A program made the translations under genes and the position numbers. 64,000 bases of DNA. Source: Rhinopomastus cyanomelas. Its lineage: Eukaryota > Chordata > Aves > Bucerotiformes > Rhinopomastidae. Under the pieces are notes generated by a model. It did no database searches, had not been told where the DNA came from, and was given only the letters and a program-made list of their open reading frames with translations. Where the stretch lies: the NCBI GenBank assembly GCA_013400115.1, contig VXBP01010394.1, positions 124,001 to 188,000 of the forward strand. The letters are read 5' to 3'. Below, piece by piece: positions 20,307-34,700 of this stretch (the first letter of the stretch is position 1; every line of letters starts with the position of its first letter).

Positions 20307-23300
20307 GTGGTTTACTCTTTTCAGAAACTCTCATTGAAACACTGAAAGAACAGGATAGGGTGTTGTATGTTTGACAAAGTCATTGCTACCATCAGCTGCA
20401 AGTTCTCCCTTGAGCTCACAGGCTTAGCTTGATGATTTCAGGTAAGCGATGAGTGGTTTAGGTTCTCTGGCTGGCAGTCTCACAAACATTCAGCAGAGAG
20501 AACTGGGGTTTTCCTCCTAAAGCGGTGCTCCCACAAAGATGGTAAATGACAGATGAAATCATAGACAGAAAAGGAGTCCAAGTGTTCCACTGCGAGTGCT
20601 CAGGATAATGGCAGTTTGTCTGGCTAGTGAGGCTCACAAGGCTGTAGCTGGAACTTGAACTTCCACGTTCGTTTCAGTAAGACCTTGAAGAGCAGAGGCT
20701 GAATGGTCTGTGGCGTGTGCACATGATTTTTCACCATAGGAGGTGGCATGCAAGTTCCCGACTGCTTCATGTGGGACATGTGCTGCAGTTTATTTTCACG
20801 GCGGTTTATGCAGGACTGCTTTTGCAAACAGCAGGTTCTAAGGCTATGTAGCACCCACCACATGTGTTTGTAGGGCAGCTGCTGTACGAACGTGCACAAC
20901 TTTCATTTTCAGTGTCTTGATCTTGCTGGAGCTGATGTTGTAACCTGTCTCCATTTTGTGCAAAACACAACCTAAAAGGCTACCTCTGGTCACACTATGA
21001 AGCAGAATGTCATCTCAGGCTGCTTAAATATCTTTAAAGAGAGGAAGATGATTTCTAAATTAAACCTGATGAAGCAATGTGTAACTCGCTGCATTAACAG
21101 TGCTTGCTGTTAGGGTCGTGTTTGAGTTGATGGGGTTTCTTTTAGATTATTAGAAAACCTTACCAGCTTATTAAAGCGTTGTCTGTATTTTCACCTTTTG
21201 AAGTCCTTGCACACCTTTCCTTATTTTACAGAACAAGCTGAAGTTAAACCATGTCCTTATTACTTTATACCATTATTTATAGCAGCTTTTCTCACCACAA
21301 TCCAAGTGTGATTTTTTTTCTCCTGTGCCCTCCAGTGACATATGCACTAGGTACAAAACGAACAAACGAGTTGCCTTTTGGTGATAGATAATAATTAAGT
21401 AGGTGCCTCAGGATATTTCTGGAGCTGAATTTCAAGAGTTTTCCTTAATTTTAGCATGCAGTTTTCTAATTTTTGATGAGCTGTACAGCCCTCTTGTACT
21501 TCCAACACTTAAGGAATGTGGTCGGCTAAGAACAGATGGTGTCATTTAAGTTCTATACTGATTCTACTTAAACTTTCAAATGAAGTCCTTATGCTTTTAA
21601 ATGTTTAGTTAAGACTTACTGATTGTTGGCAAATTGAGAAAAGTTGGTCACAACTGATTACCTGTTTAGAGACTGAAAGAGATAATTGTCTTGGTTTTTA
21701 AAATTCTGTAGTCGTTAGCATCATTAGTGGATTCCTGTCATCTTCCAAAGGAAACAGTGCAGTTGGTTCATAAGCTGGGAATCGTAGGTAGACTTAGGCT
21801 TTTCCAAAAGGCAGGAAGTGGTAAAACACGCATGTGGTTTTCTTTAGTCGGGAAATTAACTCTGATTCTCCACCAGTGAGCTGATACAAATGAGAAATCA
21901 CTAATGTATGTGTTCTGCTGTGGCACTGTCAAAACAGATTATTTCAAAGTACCGAAGTGATGTGTTTGTGTCAGCTGTTTCGCTCCTTTCGTGCAGCTAC
22001 AGAAGCCGTTGTTTGTATAAACTGCCTTTCACGTGTTTCCTGGGTTTCAAAGTTACTAAAGAATATTTTTCATTGTTTACACTCACTCTTTGCTTGACAA
22101 CTGCAATAATTTGGTTAGTTTAACTTTCATTTAGAGATCTGTGAAAATTCTTCAAAAGAAACCCAACACCGAAACCAAACCCTCAGGAATCCCAAATGTA
22201 GAATGTGAGGTGAAAAATTGTCTGCCAAGAGCTGAATGAATAATCCCAGCAGAACGCTCCCAGTACCTGCACGTTCCCCACTCCACAGCACATTGTGCAC
22301 CCAGTTGGCTTTCTCTTGGAGGTTACTGGTAGCAAATCTCGTGCTGAAAGGAGAAAGAGGATGGCTTGCTAACAGCTGTTCCTCTTGTATAATACAGCAT
22401 ATAAAAAAGCCTTGTTTGGGTTTTCCGTCTCCCTCAACACTTCACCATTGTGATTAAGACATTGCCATTTCTGGTTTCCATGGCGCGCTCGGCTGTGGCA
22501 GGACGCTTTGTGTGTTCCCTGCTGTGCTTCAGTGGAAGCTCGGCCGGCAAGGAGGACTTGACCAAACCCTGTTGTCTGTGTAGTGGGAGGGATAATGGAG
22601 TGCTCTCATTATAGTTTGTGCTTTAATCTCTGGCAGGGGAAAGCAGACAGTTTATCTAACTGTTCAAATAATTTCCAAAGGGATTTGAGCGCTCAGTCCC
22701 ACCCATCGCTGTGATTCTCTATCCAACTCTTTTCCTAACTTGTACAACTACAGAAGTATCTAGGGGAAGCCTAACAATTTCCTCGGTCAGTGAACTCTAC
22801 CGGTCAGCACAGTTCTCTGTGCCCCGCAGTGCCAAGCTGCTGCCTAAAGGCTCCTGGCCACAGTGCGAGACACTGGTATCTGTCTGGCGGTACCAGCTGA
22901 ACACTAATGGAATGTTGCTGCCAGGGTTTTCTCCAGTGCTTGCCATGGATTTCTTAATTTCAGGTTTGGTTTAGTGAAACTAGTGACACCCCCATATTTA
23001 CATGGTGTTACTAAATGTGAACCTGTGTGTGGACTAAATGTGATACCTGAGAGACTTGCAAATGTACCTGCTCTTGGTATTACTCACACTTTACAACTGG
23101 AAAAATTGCACCTATAGTCTAGTGTAGGGTTTATTTCAGTAAGGGGTGGAAAATACTCACTTGAGTGACCGAGTATGGACTGTTGCATTGCCGTGGGCAG
23201 CGTGTGGTTTTTTCAATTAAATGCTCTTTGGTTTCATGAGTCTAACTGAGTACCCACCGGTATGGAGTGATTACTGGGCTCAGCCTGTCAGACGAGAACT

Positions 23301-26300
23301 GAAGGCTGTGCTGCTAATGAAGCAGTGATCACACTTAAGGAGATGCAGATGTTCTGTGAGGGCTCTGCGAAGCAGCATGTTGTGTGTTGTCTGTTTGTTT
23401 ACACAGAATATGGCCCCCTCTTGAAATATCTGAGTCAACTTCAGAAAACTAATGAGCTGACATTTCCAAAGGGGCAGAAGTACTGATTCAATCTCTAATA
23501 AGAGAAACTTAATAATGAAACATAGCTTTCCATTAATGTGTGAATTAAAAGCAGATGCTAAAAATGAATGAATGCGTGGATTAATATTGTTTTTTGTTGT
23601 CAGAATTTATGTTGATGGGAAATGGAGGAAATGTACCCTTACAGAAGTATTTGGTAGTGGTTGTTAACACCTTATATTCTTTCTAGTGCTTTACTGTTTC
23701 ATGTACTGTAGTATAAATGTGTAAGCTGTTAACGGCAGGATGAACGTTCAGCAAGTTGAACAACCACCTGCTCCCATAACTGAATCATTATTTAAATTCC
23801 CTCTGCATTTCACGGGTTTAAACACTGACAGGGATTCAGATTTACAATGCAAGACATCCCACAAACCTTTCAGTGCTGTAGTCTCGCTACTTCTTGCATG
23901 CCATGTGTATCCAGTTTGGCTGCAAGCGGATTTTACTATATGACAAGAAGTCCGTGGTAGTGTGTATGTAATAGGGTTGGGCATCAAATGGAGTGGAAAG
24001 TAACCACCATTCTCCTGAAGTTACCAATACTCAAGTGCTTAAACACAGTGCAAGAAATTGCACCCTCTACTTGACCCAGGGAAGAGTTTATAGAAGCAAG
24101 AAAACTATTTAAAGAACGTCAATTAGTAGTCAGGCTGAGCCCTCCCAATTGTCATTGTCTCCTGATCTTTGCACTTGATGCTGGCGACCTTTCCAAAATA
24201 AAAAGCTTGTTATTCTAAGGCAAATGTATTGGGAGTATTAGTAGGTTTGCCTTTAAAGAATCAATACATTAAATAGGTGAATAAAAATGAATTGTAGGCT
24301 GATTAAAAAACAACAACAAGCCCTGCAGCCCTCTGCCAGAAAAACTCCAACACTCAACGGCTTTACCATATTTCAGATTGATATCAAAGTTATTTAAAGC
24401 TTTGAAGCTCTGGGGTTAACAAGCTTCTTTGTGAATGGGCTCTTTTCATGTCGTTTACAGTGCGTTCCCAGCTTTGCCGTGGGTCCCACTCTTTCGAGCT
24501 TTCAGCTATTTGGGACTTACATAAATTCAGCTGTCGAGCATTATCTCTGCTTAACAGGGACAAATTTGCCAGTCCTTGGGACAGGGTATTCTGACAAATT
24601 CCATATTTGTCAGAAAAATGTCTGTGCTTTAAGAGCCATCAAAGAACTCAAATAGCCATCTAGGCTGTTTTAATGATGCTTGCCTCTGTTTAGTTTAGCC
24701 CCTTACCTCCGTTAGGTGTTCCGAGTGTTGTCGATTGATGTGTTGAGCTCAGCTCAGCCTGCCCTTTCTTGCTTTTTTATATAGCTCATCGTTGGTAAAT
24801 TGATGGGAGCAGAGCTCAAAATGAAAGTAGGCAGGGAATCAAATCTAACGTTCAGCTGCACATTGTCATGAATAACCAGGTAGAGGCATGAACAGTTAAT
24901 GTTGCGGTTGAGCTGTAGCTAATGAAGTAATGATGTGTATGCAGGAATACGATTACTACCTAAGCCACACTGAAAACCTTTTTGTTTTTTTAACCTTTTT
25001 TTAAGCTCTTCCACCTATGTAAGGAGAAGACGTGGTTTTTGACTGGATGATGAGTGTGTCAGTAACCCGATAGCATCATTTTTCTCTTTTAGTTCCTTCT
25101 TTAGGCACAAAGTGTAATTATTGTGGTTTTGGCCAAGCTGCTTCTACAAGACATTTGGGTCTTGGCTGTAAAGGATCCTAATCCTAGTGTTGGAGTTAAG
25201 TGCTTTTCAGCAATAGTCCTAGGATGTTCTAGATCAGTTCTCACCATCAATCTATCTTTCACAGAGAAAATGTGCCTGTTATAGGGAACGCAACGCTCAT
25301 GTATGCTATTTCAGGCTGAGTGGATATGGAGAGTATTTAGAGATAACAAAACTAGGTCTCTTTGTAGTAGGGCAAGCATTTGTCTGATTTACTAATCCCC
25401 AGGAGATAAAACACTGTCTAAGATGGGATTGGTCAGACCCAAAGCATACACAACCTGGATTTGCTGCATGCACTTTTTGCCTGACAGTTCTCTCTGGTCT
25501 GCACTCCCAGCAGATGGCTTCTTTCACTCTTATACCGGATATTTGCACTCCCATCCCAGCTCTCAGTGTTGCCCAGCCTACTTGTGGAGGCCACCACCTC
25601 ACTGTGTGCTGCAGCCTCACTGTTTCACAGCTATGACAAAGCCAACATAGGAGTTCTTGAGGGAGCAGAAAGGTAATCAGCTGCTCTCTGCTCATGTTAA
25701 GTCAACAGATTTTTCTCAATTTTCTCATTCTTTACTAAGAGTTGTTAGTTGAGTTTAGGACTGGAATTCTAAATGCTTTGTCTTGCATTTACTATATAGG
25801 CTTGAGATGCTGCTTCTTCTTTTCTTCAGTCTCTCCCCTACCAGCCCTTGCACAGTCCCAATTAGTTTTTGCACAGAACATTGTTGTTCCTTATTGCTCC
25901 TCTCTGCTGCACGCCCTGTCTGAGGAATGTGTTCAACTTTCACCTTCCCCTTCCCTAAGGACTGCTTTGTCTAACTCATTACTTACCAGACTGAAGAAAT
26001 TTGTGATTATTTTCTTTCTGGGCCCCTGTTCCTTGAGGTTGTCTTTCTGTGGAACTTGGTTTGTAACCTTGATAGGAGAGATGAGGGTGTAGGCAGACTG
26101 ATACCGGGGTGCTGCTGAGCCTGTTGTATTCTGGACTGTGACTTCATGTTGTTTCTGTTTAGCTTCATTTAATATGGGGTAAGACAAAAATAATTGAGGG
26201 GAAACTTTGCAGTCCAAAAGAAGAAACTATGGATGGGACTGAATGAAAAGACAACAGACAATCCCTGAAATCCTGGCAGTACTCGACTGTTGATTGTTTT

Positions 26301-29300
26301 GGTTTGTTTCTCAAACATAGACCTGACAGGTTAATGCAGAGGTAAATTATTAAAACATCAGTTTAGAGCATGTGACCTTCAGAATGTTAATGTGCTGGAA
26401 TCTATATGAGCACAAGTTCTCTTCACTCAACCCTACGTGATCCTCTGCTTTGCAGCTCTTCGTTCTTCAGCTGGTTTCTCATGTATTCCAGAAGAACTGC
26501 AGGAGTCATGTTTGTGTTTAGCTGTATGGCTTTTATTAAGATAATATTTACAGACTGTTGAGGAATGGAGTGCTGTGTGTATTCAATAAAATACCGTTTG
26601 TGTCTCAAGGAAATAAATAAGGAAAAAACAGCCCAAATTCTCAAGTAAGCCCTCCCGCCAGCTGCTTCAATGAGAAGGTTCTTGTTCTGTTCGGCTGTAG
26701 AGCTCAGTCCTGTGTTCATCTTACTGATTCAAAAGGTAGCATCATGATTATTCAGGTTGCTCAGTCTGAATTATCTGTAGTCTTCTGTTACGTGGAACCC
26801 CTGAAGAAGCACTGCCCAGTTACAGTGTTTAGCAGCAGCACCACTGACTAAGCTGTGTGAGCAGTTTGCTGATCTAATGCCAGGTCCAGCCCTCGTGATG
26901 TTATTCCAGGAAATACCACGTTCAGGTAGGCTCTTGCTAGGAGATTCTGCCCTTATTAATGTTTGTAGCCTTTTGTATGTGTGGAATGACTTAGAGTAAC
27001 TTCATCAACTTTCTAATTAGTGTTTCACATTACAATCGTGAGTGTTCATGCTGTGTGGATCTGCTTAATAAGAAACATGGCTGATCTAATCGGGTGCTTC
27101 TCAAGCTGCTTTTTGAGAGTAGGAATTCCTCCCTTAACTGCTTTTGTGTGATTCCTGATGTCAGTAAACAGGCTCAGTTCCCCCAGAATGAAACATCAGT
27201 GCAATTGTAGGCCAGATATAAATGCCCCTTTGCCTTGGGAGAAACAGGCTTCATCCATCAATTAGAGGCATTTAACAGTTCCCAGGGTAATTGAAATGTC
27301 TGCAGCCAGTAATGACAGTTAATTCTCACTCCTCCAGCCCAAAGGAGCTGTGGTACCACTTACCCCATAAGTCTTTTCACTTCTCTCCAGGTGGTAAAGA
27401 CCCATACTGCTGACCTAGGCAGTCTCGGTACTGTACCAAGATGTAAACAGTTAAACTGGACTTTGTTGGAACTAGCTTGTCTTAATTGTGTATAAAACAT
27501 CCATCCTTGGACTTGTGGTAATAATAAAATGCTTTGTATTATTTCTTCCCAGTTAATGGAAACCAACTATAGAAATAGTCTAAGGTTTAGATATGAAACT
27601 CCAGGTATGATTCAGCTAACGTACAAATGTGTATGTTGTCAAAACAAGCCCTGAGTTTTGATTGAAACCATTTGTGAAGGCGGAACAAAAATCCTTACTA
27701 TTTTCTGTAAGTTGACAAATACCCCTTGTAATAGCTTTCTCATTATTAAAGTATGAAAATAATATTTTAAAAGCCCTACACTCATAACATACGAATGTTA
27801 CATTTTTTGTTTCATCTTTGCATGCTTTTAATAAACTCTTCCAAGCTGAGGACTAAACCACCAGAACACTCCCTTAGTCTTGGTCTGTTTTAAAAGAGAA
27901 GTTCATTGCTTTAGAAGCTGTCTCAAAACACAAATTACCTCTCTAATTTTTCCTTTGTGAAGCTATGAAATTTGACAGTGTATCACGTTCAACTCGTAGG
28001 TACCTCTGTGCTGTGTCTAACTGATTTCTTGGTCTCATTTCAGTTTCCAGTTGAGCTGATGTTGTTTGGAGCTGTTAATGTCAAAGTGTTGGAAAAAGGC
28101 TCTGTGTGTTTGTGTTAACGTGCTGCTTGAATTGCCAGGGATCTCGGAGCACTCTGGGGACTGAATTGCACTGATGTGCCGGACTTTTGCAGCTCGTTTT
28201 AAGTTGGCTTCACTTGCATTTGCCGTGGCTGCCTGTTGGAAGTGACCAACATCACTCAGCCCACCAGGACTGATCAGGAAATAACACTGGCCAGGCAGTA
28301 GCCCCACCTTTGAGTCTGTCAGTATGTAAACGGGAATTCAGTGGCTTCTGCAGCTTCGAAGTGAAAGTGTGGCCACCGGTGAGCACAGGGTCTGACAGAT
28401 GTTCTTAAGTGGAGGCATTTGATTCTCTCACCAGCATGCAGAGTGCCATTTGCATCCAGGATCCCACATCTGCTTGTGAGGATGTCAGCTGGCTCACCAC
28501 AAAGCATGCTGCTTGAGTTTCCATTCTGTGCTTGGCTGTCCTACCTTGCTTTGCCTATCCCTGAGTAAAGAGGGAGTGAAGGGTATACTGGAGGGCTTTG
28601 CATGTGCTCCTATTAGAGTGAAATGCCTCATGACATTGTTAGGCACCTACAAGAAAATAATGTAGCTCCCTGAAGGAGGAAAGGAAAATCTTTATTTTCA
28701 TCAAAGGAGCGCGACAATATCAGCCCAGCTGCTTACATTCACCAGATCACTTCTAGGAGTTGATGAAAACATTTGTTAAACTAAAAGGATAAAATAAGTA
28801 GTGTGAATATTGAGACTCTCCCATAGGAATTTTGTCTGAAAGCAGATTATTTGTGGAGGCCAGTGCATCCTCCCTTATATATCCTTTATCCAAGGGAAAA
28901 ATCATACCAGCTAAGCTCAGTCGTTAACAGCGATCCTGAGATGTGTTCAGCTACCTGCTGAGTTTGCTGGAAGTAAATTTAAGGTTGTAATGAGGTGATG
29001 AAGTCCAGGCAGCATGGTTATACCCTGTACATTCAGTGCTATTACGTGGCCTGTGCAGGCAAGTCTCTTGGTTTGACATCTGAGTCTTCCCTTGGCAAGT
29101 GATAGTTCTGTTGATTGTTGAGGTGGTTGATGTGGGAACGTGGATAAAATTAAGCTGAATGCCCAGCGAGACGCAGTGCCGTAATGTCTGGTTTACACTG
29201 ATACTGCTGTTGTGTGGACAGACTTTTTTTGGTAAAACATGTATTAGGTACAACATTACTTCTGAAGAGCTTACATGTTAAGAAGTGTTCGGTTGGGTGT

Positions 29301-30355
29301 GGTAATTTCAGCGGACTTGTATACAGAGAAACTGGAAGTCAGGAGATACTGTGGACTTTCACTAGATCATGCAGTGGGTTGTTCTTGCCAGGGCACTCAG
29401 AAACTTGACATCAAGCCAGACATCATGTGATAGAGGCCTGGAAGCCCTGTTCTGAGGAGCACCCTTGTGGGTGTTGAGCTTGTGCAGGCTCTGCAGCACT
29501 GTGTATCCAGGTTCTTACTGAGGGTAGAACAATTTTCAGAAAAGCATACGGACACCTTAATTTAAAACGAGTGGTACATTGGAAAAAATACTCAGAACCA
29601 GATCTGCTGCTTTGCATAGAGGTGAGGGAGGGTTACATCCTAGGAGAAGTCTCAAGGACACTAAATAGTCCAGTGTTTGTCTGGAATGTCTTTCACATCT
29701 GCTGGGTTTATCTGCTCAGGCTTCTGTTCTGATCCGTAGCTTTAGAGCAACAGAGGTCACGGTGATGCACATCCCAGCAAACTGGAACACTGTGCTCTTA
29801 GAGCTCTTAGAGTGCAGAGGGATACAGGCAGTCCTTCTTTGTCATTCACTTAAGTGAAGGTTTCATTGCAGTGTGCTCATGGCTTTGAGCCTGGTAGGTT
29901 GAAAGTGCCTTTTCTCTGCATTAGCGAACTGGATGTTTCTCCTTCCCTGGAAAACCGAGTGAGCTAAGGGAGGATGGACCACCACCACCTACAGTGGCAG
30001 GGCTGACCCAGTCACTGACAAGGTTGGTGTCAAGGCACTGGCAGGATTTGAAGGGGAATTCATTGTTTTTTGTTCACTTAATAGCTCTTTTAACAACTTT
30101 GGGCTCTGTAAAATAAGTCTAATTGCCAAGGGGATGAGCAGTTGATACTGGCAGGAAAGGGTGCCCTTATTTCCTTTCCTTTTGTTATACTTCTGGTGAT
30201 TAAGGAGGCTGACAGAAAACCTCCCACCTTGAAGGGCTTAACCAGATTTCACAGTCTTTGTGTAGGTCTGAGCAGGAGAAAGCTCAGATCTTAATCTTCA
30301 CATTTAATTGGTTAAGAAGGGTAGTTTAATGGGAAGGAAGGTAGCATGTAGATGG

Positions 30356-30380
30356 CTACAGATTTTATATAAATCTGTAG
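30356..30380. repeat. inverted repeat, 10-bp arms
   Basis: 'ctacagattt' and 'aaatctgtag' are exact reverse complements separated by 'tatat', giving a perfect 10-bp stem and a 5-nt loop. The stem is AT-rich and has no terminator-like U tract. Confidence 0.85.
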
Positions 30381-33300
30381 ATAGGATTTGATGTTTTTGC
30401 AATAACAAGTAAAATACCCTGAGCCTGTCTCAAAGGTATTTGCTGTAGTTCAGAGTACGAAGACATTGCAATAAAACATCTGGCATTCATTTCACTCCCT
30501 GAAGAAGTAGAGGAAAGATACAAAAGACTTTGGCAAAGGTTAATTTGCTCTTTGTATTGTATCTTGTTTAAAAGGGCGAGGAAGGGTTGTCTCATGAAGG
30601 TCAAATTCAGTGGTGTTTTGTGTTCTAACAGAAATGAAGATACCTTTTCTCAGAGGTGCATTATTTGTCCTACTCTAAGATGTAGCAGCAGAATTGGCAT
30701 CTAGTGTATTGTACCCGTGTGCCAATACCAGGCCATGTGTTGAAGACAGGTACTTGGATGTGACTCCAATTTTCTGCAGGAATTTTTGGTGACATCCATC
30801 CAAGAGGCTTTTCTGCGTGTGGAATAAGTCTTAGACAGGTCTTGTTCCAATGCCACGTGTTTCAGCCATTGCAGATCTTGCCCTTGCACGTCATAGTGGC
30901 CCAGTGGGTTGTGCAGTGAGAGGAGGAAGTCACAGTGTTAGACTGGAGATGCAAGAGAGAAATAGGTGCTTAAGATGTGACTGTTGTAAAGGGCATCCCA
31001 TGTGATTACTGATCTGAAGAGTAGAAAATCTTTGGGACTCTGATCCTCTTTTGTCTTGTGACATATGACCACTATTGAAACTGTGTCTTGAATCTCAGCC
31101 TTAGGTGTACAGTGACACTGCAGCTGGACGTAATTAAAGGCAGTGGTATTTTAAGACCTTATCTTCTCTTTTATTCTGTGTAAAAGTTGGATCAAGGATT
31201 TCCTATAAGCTTTTCTGGGAGCCTAATTTCTCATTTTACTGCTTTGATCAGATTAACATTGATTTAATTTGCTAGACTGTAAGCTAAGTGTTGCCAAATT
31301 GTCTTTATTTGCGTGTTAAATTGGAATTGTGGAGATGCTTGGCATTCCTGTGCAGGGCAGGTTTGTCACATGCCACTGTAGGTTGCTAACAGATCGCTTA
31401 TTTTAAGAACTGATGGGCCTGTCGCACTGCCCTGCCTGATTATCCCTGTGCCCTCAGAACTGCTGTGTATTGATTCCAATTAACATGACTGACATCCACT
31501 GCTGAGGGTGAAGTTAATCAGCTAGAGGATCTCCTGTTGTGAATTCATTTCCTCCTCTGAGCCTGTCCTGTTCAGTTGAGCGTTTAAAGAGGCTAATGTG
31601 GACACTGCACAGACACGTCCAGTGTCTGTGCAACCAGGCTGAGCCTTGGAAACTCTGAGAGCTTTGTAAAAGCTGTCCTGGTCAAATAAAGTTGATACAC
31701 TTTGAAAGGTCAAACTAACCACCTTTTCCTTCTGCCTTGATTGCTAATTGCTGGAAGAGGTCATCAGACTTGGTCAGATTGAACAGCTAGGATTTTCAGC
31801 TAAGCAGTTACTCAGATGAAAAACCAGCAAATTATTTTTGGGGTAGGAGAAACATGAATATTACTGGAGGTAAAACTTTCCTAAGTCACTGGTGCGATGA
31901 GCAGAATGTTTACAATCATAGACTCAAGCTGGTGACTGCAGTTGAAATGATCGAGTATCCCACAGAGTGTAACACAGTTAGGGCTGTCAGCAGTACACAA
32001 TCAGCTCACAGTCAGATGGGCTGAAACGGTCGTCCCTACTTGGATCACTGTGTTTGGCCCCAGCTTTCACTATGAAACTTAGCAGCCACAGTCTACAATG
32101 TCTGACTGTAGGTTGGCGCAAGTAGTCAAGACAGACATAGAGAAGGAATGGGAAACCTGGAATAAAAATGGTGAATTGATAGCTGTCTTGATTTCCCATG
32201 CCAATTTAGCAATTTGTAGCTGTTAGACTGTGAGCTGCCATCTGGCTTTATAGATCTTTATCTCATACTAAATTACAGTGACTGGTCCAGTTCCTTACTG
32301 AAGGCTTGTAATTGTAACAAGCAGCAAATAAAGAGAAAGCACTGCTGCACCCACAGATAAGGCTGATACTCCCCTATGGAGGTAAAATTTGTTGGGTTTT
32401 AATGATTTCCTGGTTGAACTCTTATGAAGCACAGCTCCTTCTATAAACTACAAATCTGCGCTGTTTGTTTTGCTGACTCTGATGCACTCATGTAGGAATG
32501 ATGCTTGCTGCTCTGGGACCCAGTCTGACAATGAAAATGATGTTTTCAACTGTTTTCTTTCTTTTGCTGTAAGTATTTTTCTTAAGTCTTGAGCTGAGTA
32601 AAGCTGTGTGAGAAACAAATCCAGAAGATACTAACAGCCTAGTTACCGGTGGTACGGTTTAGGCATTTATTTGCTCCATCTGCCGTGCTTGTCTCCTGAT
32701 CACACAATGACATCCACTACAGCAACAGGCACAGTACTTTAATTTGCGTGGTTTGACCCTCCTGTCCCTACTCAGTATGAACAACCAGTTTGTGCAATAA
32801 ACTAGTACATGAGCATTATGAGGATGACATTACACTGTCTCCAGAGTGAGTCTTGCGAACTCCTCTGCTTTGTCTTCAGTTTCTTATAACGTTGTTGTAA
32901 GTTATGCTTTATTACCTACAATCCAATTTACCTCTAACTTCCATGTGAAAAGTGGGGGCAAAAAAAACCCCGGCTCTGGGATGGTCGCATGTGCCTCAAG
33001 AGCTGGTAGAATTAACGGTGAATTGTTTACTTGGACTAGGTGCAGTCTTGAGTAAAGTTTGTCATTCCCGGTTGAAAACTGAAGTTAGGTTGAACAAAGA
33101 CATCATTTATTGTGAAACCAGATTTATGCCTGACCTCTAATAGCTGCTGTGTCAGCATCCATGAATTGAACGCTGGGACAGGAGAGAAAAGTCTTTTCTT
33201 AATACCTGGACTGTTCATCTCTGCATAGAGTGTCACCGGCACTTGGGCTGCAGTTGTTGCTCTTGGCCACTGAGGAGTGAGGGTGTGAATCTTGAAGCAT

Positions 33301-34699
33301 CTGAACACTGTATGTTTAACTGAAAATCTTTATAGCCCAGCTGTTTATTTGGGTTTCTAGCTTATGCCACGGTGGTTCAGGACAGAAGGTTCTGCACTGT
33401 CTATAGTAGCTCATTCAAGCAACATATTCCATAGTAGTGGCAAGTTGAGGATGGGGAGTTAGCCTTTAATTTCTCCTTTCTATGTTATTTTTGTTATTTT
33501 TGGAGCATAACTGCAGTTATTATGGCTAGCAAGCTCTGATAACATGCTAAAATAAAGGCAGCCTTTATTGGACCTCTCCAATTCAGAGACTAGCTACCAA
33601 AGAGCTAGAAGAAACAGGATGGCAATATTTGGAGAAGGAGCTGTCGTTTGGTATAAACTTAGGAGAAGATTTCTTTATCATATAATTGAGTATTAACAGA
33701 CTTGTAATTTCCAGGTTTATCTCTGCAAACTTAATTGAGGGTCTGTATAGCAGTTAAAACCATTTTCTGTAGGAACTTTGCAGTCCCCATCAGTGCTGTA
33801 TTCTTAGCATTATGAGGAAATAGATAGCTAATGATTAGGAAATTGAATTACCAAAGTAAGCAGATCAGGGCACACATCTCCAGATTATTAACCCTAAACA
33901 TACCAAACTGGAGTTGCTATTTTGAGTCTGTGCTGGCTCTGTTTTAAATCCAGGTTGTAGCATGTTGGGTTGGAAGCTCCAGTTCAGCTGTAGCTGCCTG
34001 CTAAACAGCACTTTTGCAGCAGGGCTTGTCATGGTGAACACTCGTTATTCAATATCAGAAATGCCAGTGTTTGCTAAATGGAAAGACAAAAAGACTCTTT
34101 TTTTATGACAATTATTTTGAGCAGCCTGTTGTTTTTCTTCTCTACTTGTTTGTGGCTTGCTGTCAGCAGGTGTAATAGCCGATCTAACATGGAACAGTGG
34201 GGAATAGCATTCTGTTTACTGCCAACTTAGATGCTACAAGCAGCCTTCTTAAGTGAAAGGAGGAGTATTTTCCATGTTTGGGTGAATGGGTTCAGATTTT
34301 GTCTGGTTTCCCATAGTTACTAGGAAGCATTAGTGCAGCTAACGAAGCAGCAAGGGGGTCTTCTGTGATTTCTAGGTCCAAATCTTCACCATAAAGATTT
34401 ATATTGGAGTAGTTGCAGGCTCTCAGGATCACATCTCTTAAGCGGAGGCGAACAGAGGTGGTGGGATGTTAAAGGAGCTGGGCACTCCGTGGTTGAGTGC
34501 CCTCTGTGCTTTTAAAAGAAGAGAGAAAACTGGAGAGATGTAAATCACAGCAAGTGATGGCTTTTTGTAAACGGAGTCAGAAAACACGGACGATACTGTG
34601 AGCAGTGTGGTCTTACAAAATCAAGTTGCATTTCTAGGTAATGTAGATTACGAGTGCAATCCATAGGCCAGAAGGGGACACTGATCTTATTATGGTCTA

Positions 34700-34700
34700 N
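34700..34700. other. undetermined base (N)
   Basis: The single ambiguous base in the window, at 'ggtctanctt'. It suggests a draft assembly call, not biology. Confidence 0.98.

Noticed and set aside
25306..25695. 129-codon minus-strand frame
   Set aside because: Cysteine/tryptophan-rich composition without a pattern. No splice context and no family resemblance.
31915..31970. 'caatcatagactc' resembling a CR1 3' end, minus strand
   Set aside because: The similarity stops after a dozen bases and the ggttggaagggacc block is absent.
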